Source of the DNA: an uncultured Bacteroidales bacterium
GTDB taxonomy: Bacteria > Bacteroidota > Bacteroidia > Bacteroidales > FEN-979
DNA: 37,099 nucleotides
Assembly: GCA_903929315.1 (NCBI GenBank)
Contig: CAIYUC010000026.1
Location: 1-37,099, forward strand
Reading direction: 5' to 3'
Each line of letters begins with the position of its first letter. Position 1 is the stretch's first letter. The notes beneath the pieces are model-generated. The model was not told the DNA's origin. It made no database searches and worked only from the letters and a program-made list of their open reading frames with translations. Position numbers and translations under genes: made by a program. Below, piece by piece: positions 33,954 through 37,099 of the stretch.

Positions 33954-33961
33954 TATCTTTG
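33954..33961 (+). promoter_or_regulatory. Candidate -7 box of the nucleotidyltransferase gene
   Basis: TATCTTTG matches TAnnTTTG and ends only 4 bp before the ATG at 33966, which would give a leaderless transcript. TTAACT (33927-33932) lies 21 bp upstream and TTAATT 10 bp before that, so the Pho-type register is not met. Confidence 0.4.
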
Positions 33962-33965
33962 AATT

Positions 33966-34493
33966 ATGATTCAGGAACTTTTAAAGACAGTTACCCGGTC
34001 ACTTGATCAAAAGGGTATAGGATATATGATCTCCGGTAGTCTTGCCCTCAATGTTTATTGCATTCCAAGAATGACAATGGATATTGATATTATAATAGAT
34101 CTTGACAGGGCAAATCTCAATGATTTTCTGGAAATATTTTCAACTGGATACTACCTCAATGAAGATACTGTAAAGCAGGAGATAATGAGGAAAGGGATGT
34201 TCAATGTCATAGATCACCAATCAGGATTTAAAATTGATTTTATTGTCAGAAAGGATACTGAATACAGGCAGCTTGAATTTTCAAGGAAAACAAGAAAAGT
34301 GCTTGATGATATCCCTGTATGGATGGTTTCCGCGGAAGATCTGATCGTCTCAAAGATAGAATGGATTCAACAATTACAGAGTGAAAGGCAGATCCAGGAT
34401 ATTAAAATGTTAATGACGTTGCCGGAAATCGATAAAGAATACATTATTTCATGGTGTAAAAAACTGAACTTTAAAACCTTTGATCTTCTTTAA
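33966..34493 (+). CDS. Minimal nucleotidyltransferase-fold protein (MNT/AbiEii-like)
   Basis: A 175-residue member of the DNA polymerase beta-like nucleotidyltransferase fold. Seen: Gly24-Ser25 in YMISGSLALNVY, the metal-binding pair Asp39 and Asp41 in MTMDIDIII, and a third acidic position in GFKIDFIV. The later AEDLIVSKIEWIQQL stretch is a common feature of this uncharacterised family. All catalytic acids are present, so transfer of a nucleotide to a protein, RNA or small molecule is plausible. It is followed after 5 bp by a 93-residue protein gene and both are likely cotranscribed. Proteins of this fold often act in toxin-antitoxin or abortive-infection pairs, but a housekeeping or remnant role is equally open. 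Confidence 0.7.
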   Translation: MIQELLKTVTRSLDQKGIGYMISGSLALNVYCIPRMTMDIDIIIDLDRANLNDFLEIFSTGYYLNEDTVKQEIMRKGMFNVIDHQSGFKIDFIVRKDTEYRQLEFSRKTRKVLDDIPVWMVSAEDLIVSKIEWIQQLQSERQIQDIKMLMTLPEIDKEYIISWCKKLNFKTFDLL

Positions 34494-34498
34494 AATAC

Positions 34499-34780
34499 AT
34501 GACAGATTCAACTCCCCAAATAGTCAAGAAACAACTTGAAATCATCCTGTCAAAATCCGAATCGGAACGTTTCCTGATAGGTGACGAATTGATTACTTTT
34601 GGAAGGAAAGTACTGGAAAGTTCAATCCGCAATGAATATCCCGGAATCGCTGAAATTGATATAAAAATAGAAGTTTTTAAAAGGTGTTATGCTCCATTCT
34701 ATTCGTCAGTTGAATTTACCCGGATTATTCTTTCCATGACGGATTATCTGCAGAAAATAAAAGGTCAAATCCTATTTTAA
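34499..34780 (+). CDS. Small helical partner of the nucleotidyltransferase, unknown function
   Basis: A 93-residue predicted helical protein, starting 5 bp after the nucleotidyltransferase stop. It shows LEIILSKSESERFLIGDELITFG, then KVLESSIRNEYPGIAEIDIKIEVFKRCY. I recall similar short proteins (a Ser-Glu-Arg turn, a helix, then a Pro and a terminal Arg-Tyr) in several phyla, but I cannot name a characterised family. No signal or membrane span. The tight spacing and the pairing with an MNT-fold protein suggest that the two products act together; which, if either, is toxic cannot be told from the sequence. Confidence 0.6.
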   Translation: MTDSTPQIVKKQLEIILSKSESERFLIGDELITFGRKVLESSIRNEYPGIAEIDIKIEVFKRCYAPFYSSVEFTRIILSMTDYLQKIKGQILF

Positions 34781-34829
34781 TTTAGTTAAAACGAAAGACT
34801 TTAACCGCGAAGGCGCAGAAAACAAGAAT

Positions 34830-34863
34830 CCCCTCCCCGGCTGGGGAGGGGTCAGGGGAGGGG
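34830..34863. repeat. GC-rich element with one left arm and two alternative right arms
   Basis: CCCCTCCCC (34830-34838), loop GGCT, GGGGAGGGG (34843-34851), TCA, then GGGGAGGGG again (34855-34863). The left arm can pair with either right arm, giving two mutually exclusive 9-bp hairpins. It lies between the nucleotidyltransferase pair and prfA and could terminate the former. Its base composition differs sharply from its AT-rich surroundings. Confidence 0.7.
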
Positions 34864-34930
34864 CTGCTGGATGCGGTGAAAAAAGGCAAGCTTGTAATCC
34901 TCCTATATGCATTCATTCAGCAACTTTTCG

Positions 34931-34938
34931 TAACTTTG
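34931..34938 (+). promoter_or_regulatory. Candidate -7 box of the prfA-pyrF unit
   Basis: TAACTTTG matches TAnnTTTG and lies 31 bp before the prfA start. No clear -33 TTG and no TTAA register were seen. Confidence 0.45.
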
Positions 34939-34969
34939 TATCCTGATTAAGTAAGTATTCAGATTTAAT

Positions 34970-36040
34970 ATGCTTGAAAAATTAGAAGCCATAAAGCAGA
35001 AGTTTGATGAGATCGAAACCCAGCTGAACGATCCTTCAGCAATGAATGACATGAAACGTTTCATCAAACTGAGCAAGGATTATAAGGAATTACAACCTGT
35101 TATGGAAGCGTATGCGAAATACACGAACATCCTTTCCAATATTGATCATGCAAAAGACATCATCCATAATGAAAAAGATGAAGAATTCAGATCATTGGCA
35201 AAGGAAGAGTTGACTACTCTTACTGTTGCGCGGGATAACATGGAAGAAGACATTCGTCTGATGATAATCCCGGCCGATCCGGAGGATAACAAGAATGCAA
35301 TAGTTGAGATCAGGGCAGGAACAGGAGGCGATGAGGCCAGTATTTTTGCCGGTGACCTTTACAGGATGTACACCAAATATTGTGAAGCACGGAAATGGAA
35401 GATTGAACTGGTTGATTTTACCACAGGAACGGCAGGCGGTTTCAAGGAAATTATCTTTAATGTGATCGGTGATAATGTTTACGGTCAACTGAAATATGAA
35501 TCCGGGGTTCACCGCGTCCAACGGGTTCCACAGACCGAAACCCAGGGCAGGATCCATACTTCTGCTGCCACGATTGCTGTGCTTCCCGAAGCAGATGAAT
35601 TTGACGTCGAGATAAAGCCAGCCGAAGTTAGAAAGGATACCTACTGCTCTTCCGGTCCAGGAGGACAATCCGTAAATACAACCTATTCTGCCATTCGTCT
35701 GACCCATATACCATCCGGTATTGTCGTTACCTGCCAGGATGAAAAATCACAGATGAAGAATTTCGAGAAGGCCATGAAAGTCCTTCGTAGCAGGCTTTAC
35801 GAGATGGAACACCAGAAATATCTGGATGAGATCTCGAAGCGAAGAAAGACCATGGTGTCCACCGGCGACCGGTCGGCTAAAATCCGTACTTATAACTATT
35901 CCCAAAGCCGTGTTACAGATCACCGTATCAACCTGACAATGTATAATCTTTCTGTCTTTCTGGATGGCGGAATACAGCAATTTATCGATGCCCTGCAATT
36001 AGCCGAAAATGCAGAAAGACTTAAAGAAGCCGTGGCTTAA
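34970..36040 (+). CDS. prfA: Peptide chain release factor 1
   Basis: Releases the finished peptide at UAA and UAG codons on the ribosome. Seen: helical N-terminal domain, the conserved [20 protein letters not shown] (115-134), the stop-codon recognition motif PxT at 187-189 (PQT), which marks RF1 rather than RF2, and the catalytic GGQ at 231-233 in [14 protein letters not shown]. Length 356 is normal. It is followed after 12 bp by pyrF on the same strand, probably one transcript. Confidence 0.96.
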   Translation: MLEKLEAIKQKFDEIETQLNDPSAMNDMKRFIKLSKDYKELQPVMEAYAKYTNILSNIDHAKDIIHNEKDEEFRSLAKEELTTLTVARDNMEEDIRLMIIPADPEDNKNAIVEIRAGTGGDEASIFAGDLYRMYTKYCEARKWKIELVDFTTGTAGGFKEIIFNVIGDNVYGQLKYESGVHRVQRVPQTETQGRIHTSAATIAVLPEADEFDVEIKPAEVRKDTYCSSGPGGQSVNTTYSAIRLTHIPSGIVVTCQDEKSQMKNFEKAMKVLRSRLYEMEHQKYLDEISKRRKTMVSTGDRSAKIRTYNYSQSRVTDHRINLTMYNLSVFLDGGIQQFIDALQLAENAERLKEAVA

Positions 36041-36052
36041 TTACGAATTAAT

Positions 36053-36883
36053 ATGACCCGCAACGAACTTATTGACCTGATTAAGAATAAGAAGTCTTTT
36101 CTTTGTATCGGTCTCGATCCCGATCTTTCAAAAATTCCCAGCCACCTGCTAGGCACAGACGATCCTGTTTTTGAATTCAACAGGCAGATCATCGATGCTA
36201 CACATGATATCGCTGTAGCCTTTAAACCCAATTTTGCTTTCTATGAATGCAATGGCATCAAAGGCTGGCAAAGTCTGGCGAAGACCACTCAGTACCTGAA
36301 GAAATACAATGTTTTTACCATTGCTGATGCCAAGCGGGGCGATATTGGTAATACCTCAACTCAATATGCAAAAACCTTCTTTAATCCTTCTCAATCCGGA
36401 ATGGATTTCGATGCCGTAACGGTTGCACCTTATATGGGCGAAGATTCCGTAAAACCTTTTCTTGAATTCAGAAATAAGTGGGTTGTACTCCTGGCGCTTA
36501 CCTCCAATAAAGGCGCCTTTGATTTTCAGTTCCTTGCCGATAAGAATTCGCAAAGAAGGTTATTTGAGGAAGTCCTGACAAAATCGCAACATTGGGGCAG
36601 CAGTGAAAATATGATGTATGTGGTGGGCGCCACCAAAGCTGAAATGCTTACTGATGTCAGGAAGATCGTCCCGGATCATTTTCTGCTTGTCCCGGGAGTA
36701 GGAGCCCAGGGAGGAAGTCTCCGGGAAGTTGCAAAATACGGCCTTACGAAAGACTGCGGCCTGCTGGTGAATTCTTCAAGGAATATTATCTATGCCTCAA
36801 ATGGCGTTTATTTCGCCGAAAATGCCCGCTCTGAAGCGGAGAAAATTCAGCAGGAAATGGAAGGTATCCTTAGTGGGGTGTAA
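36053..36883 (+). CDS. pyrF: Orotidine 5'-phosphate decarboxylase, long form
   Basis: Converts OMP to UMP, the last step of UMP synthesis. Seen: [14 protein letters not shown] near the N-terminus, FKPNFAFYE, the catalytic [10 protein letters not shown] with the Asp-Lys-x-x-Asp array, and the phosphate-binding [10 protein letters not shown]. The 276-residue length matches the longer PyrF subfamily common in Bacteroidota and Actinobacteria rather than the 240-residue enterobacterial type. It is downstream of prfA by 12 bp. Confidence 0.95.
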   Translation: MTRNELIDLIKNKKSFLCIGLDPDLSKIPSHLLGTDDPVFEFNRQIIDATHDIAVAFKPNFAFYECNGIKGWQSLAKTTQYLKKYNVFTIADAKRGDIGNTSTQYAKTFFNPSQSGMDFDAVTVAPYMGEDSVKPFLEFRNKWVVLLALTSNKGAFDFQFLADKNSQRRLFEEVLTKSQHWGSSENMMYVVGATKAEMLTDVRKIVPDHFLLVPGVGAQGGSLREVAKYGLTKDCGLLVNSSRNIIYASNGVYFAENARSEAEKIQQEMEGILSGV

Positions 36884-36900
36884 GATCAAGTCAATAAAGA

Positions 36901-36942
36901 AGGCAATAGGCACCAGGCAATAGGCAATAGGTATCAGGTAAC
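36901..36942. repeat. Six-unit heptad array after pyrF
   Basis: Units AGGCAAT, AGGCACC, AGGCAAT, AGGCAAT, AGGTATC, AGGTAAC. It includes a 21-bp exact reverse complement of the array at 24321-24341. The remaining 36943-37099 shows no convincing gene. Confidence 0.8.
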
Positions 36943-37099
36943 AACTACCGATAGAATAAAATTTTTCTTTGCGTCTCTGCGCCTCTGAGGTAATAAAATC
37001 ATTTCGAATTTTTAATCGAAATTTCAGAACAGGAATCCGATTTAATTCCCACATTCATAACCTGAATACTGAATTTTAAAATGATCCCAATTTAATACT

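Noticed and set aside
33917-33961. Pho-type promoter ahead of the nucleotidyltransferase
   Set aside because: The two TTAA hexamers are 10 bp apart and the gap to the -7 box is 21 bp, so neither spacing rule is met.
36797-37054. Leftward frame of 85 codons overlapping the end of pyrF
   Set aside because: It is a shadow of pyrF plus a heptad array, with repeat-derived residues.
1-37099. tRNA, rRNA, riboswitch or transposase genes
   Set aside because: None of the expected conserved sequences was seen by eye on either strand; a covariance-model search would be needed to exclude small RNAs.

Overview
The window is chromosomal DNA from a member of the Bacteroidota, most likely an uncultured Bacteroidales-like lineage. 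Evidence: promoters fit the Bacteroidota -7 element TAnnTTTG, there is a fused SecDF, a PorE-like OmpA protein of the type IX secretion/gliding type, a Bacteroidota-type PurM, and moderate-to-low GC with AT-rich intergenic DNA. No rRNA, tRNA, CRISPR array, transposase or phage gene was seen.

Layout. 1-4970: mqnA (menaquinone by the futalosine route), then the convergent pyrG-yidC pair. 4971-14033: a phosphate block. gap-phoB-phoR run rightward and meet, stop against stop, a leftward operon of phosphate-selective porin, pstS, pstC, pstA, pstB and phoU. 14238-18027: a leftward GT4 glycosyltransferase-GH13 glucosidase pair, divergent from a calcineurin-like phosphoesterase (PlcP/LpxH-like). 18221-24824: an accessory segment with a single-chain restriction-modification enzyme, decayed small genes, an orphan histidine kinase and a small unknown protein. 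24973-29806: a second GT4 enzyme divergent from secDF. 30098-36883: the PorE-like protein, purM, a nucleotidyltransferase with a small partner, prfA and pyrF.

Main discovery candidate: a common promoter architecture. Direct hexamers of the form TTAAnn recur with an exact 11-bp period, the last ends exactly 20 bp before a TAnnTTTG-type -7 box, and all are correctly oriented. It occurs ahead of the phosphate porin-pst operon, the PlcP-like phosphoesterase, the orphan histidine kinase and the second GT4 gene; a weaker version lies ahead of a decayed secreted-protein gene. The best hexamers are TTAACA with 5-bp spacers, matching the Bacillus PhoP box and the 11-bp period of PhoB boxes. I infer a local Pho regulon that ties phosphate uptake to membrane lipid remodelling: phospholipid head-group removal by the PlcP-like enzyme, then glycosylation of diacylglycerol by the GT4 enzymes.

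Other notable structure: a PorE-like protein carrying a C-terminal retropepsin-like domain with its catalytic triplet changed from DTG to DKK; a strong hairpin between pstS and pstC; and many intergenic arrays with an exact 7-bp (sometimes 8-bp) period but different unit sequences, several of which supply the stop codons of neighbouring genes.
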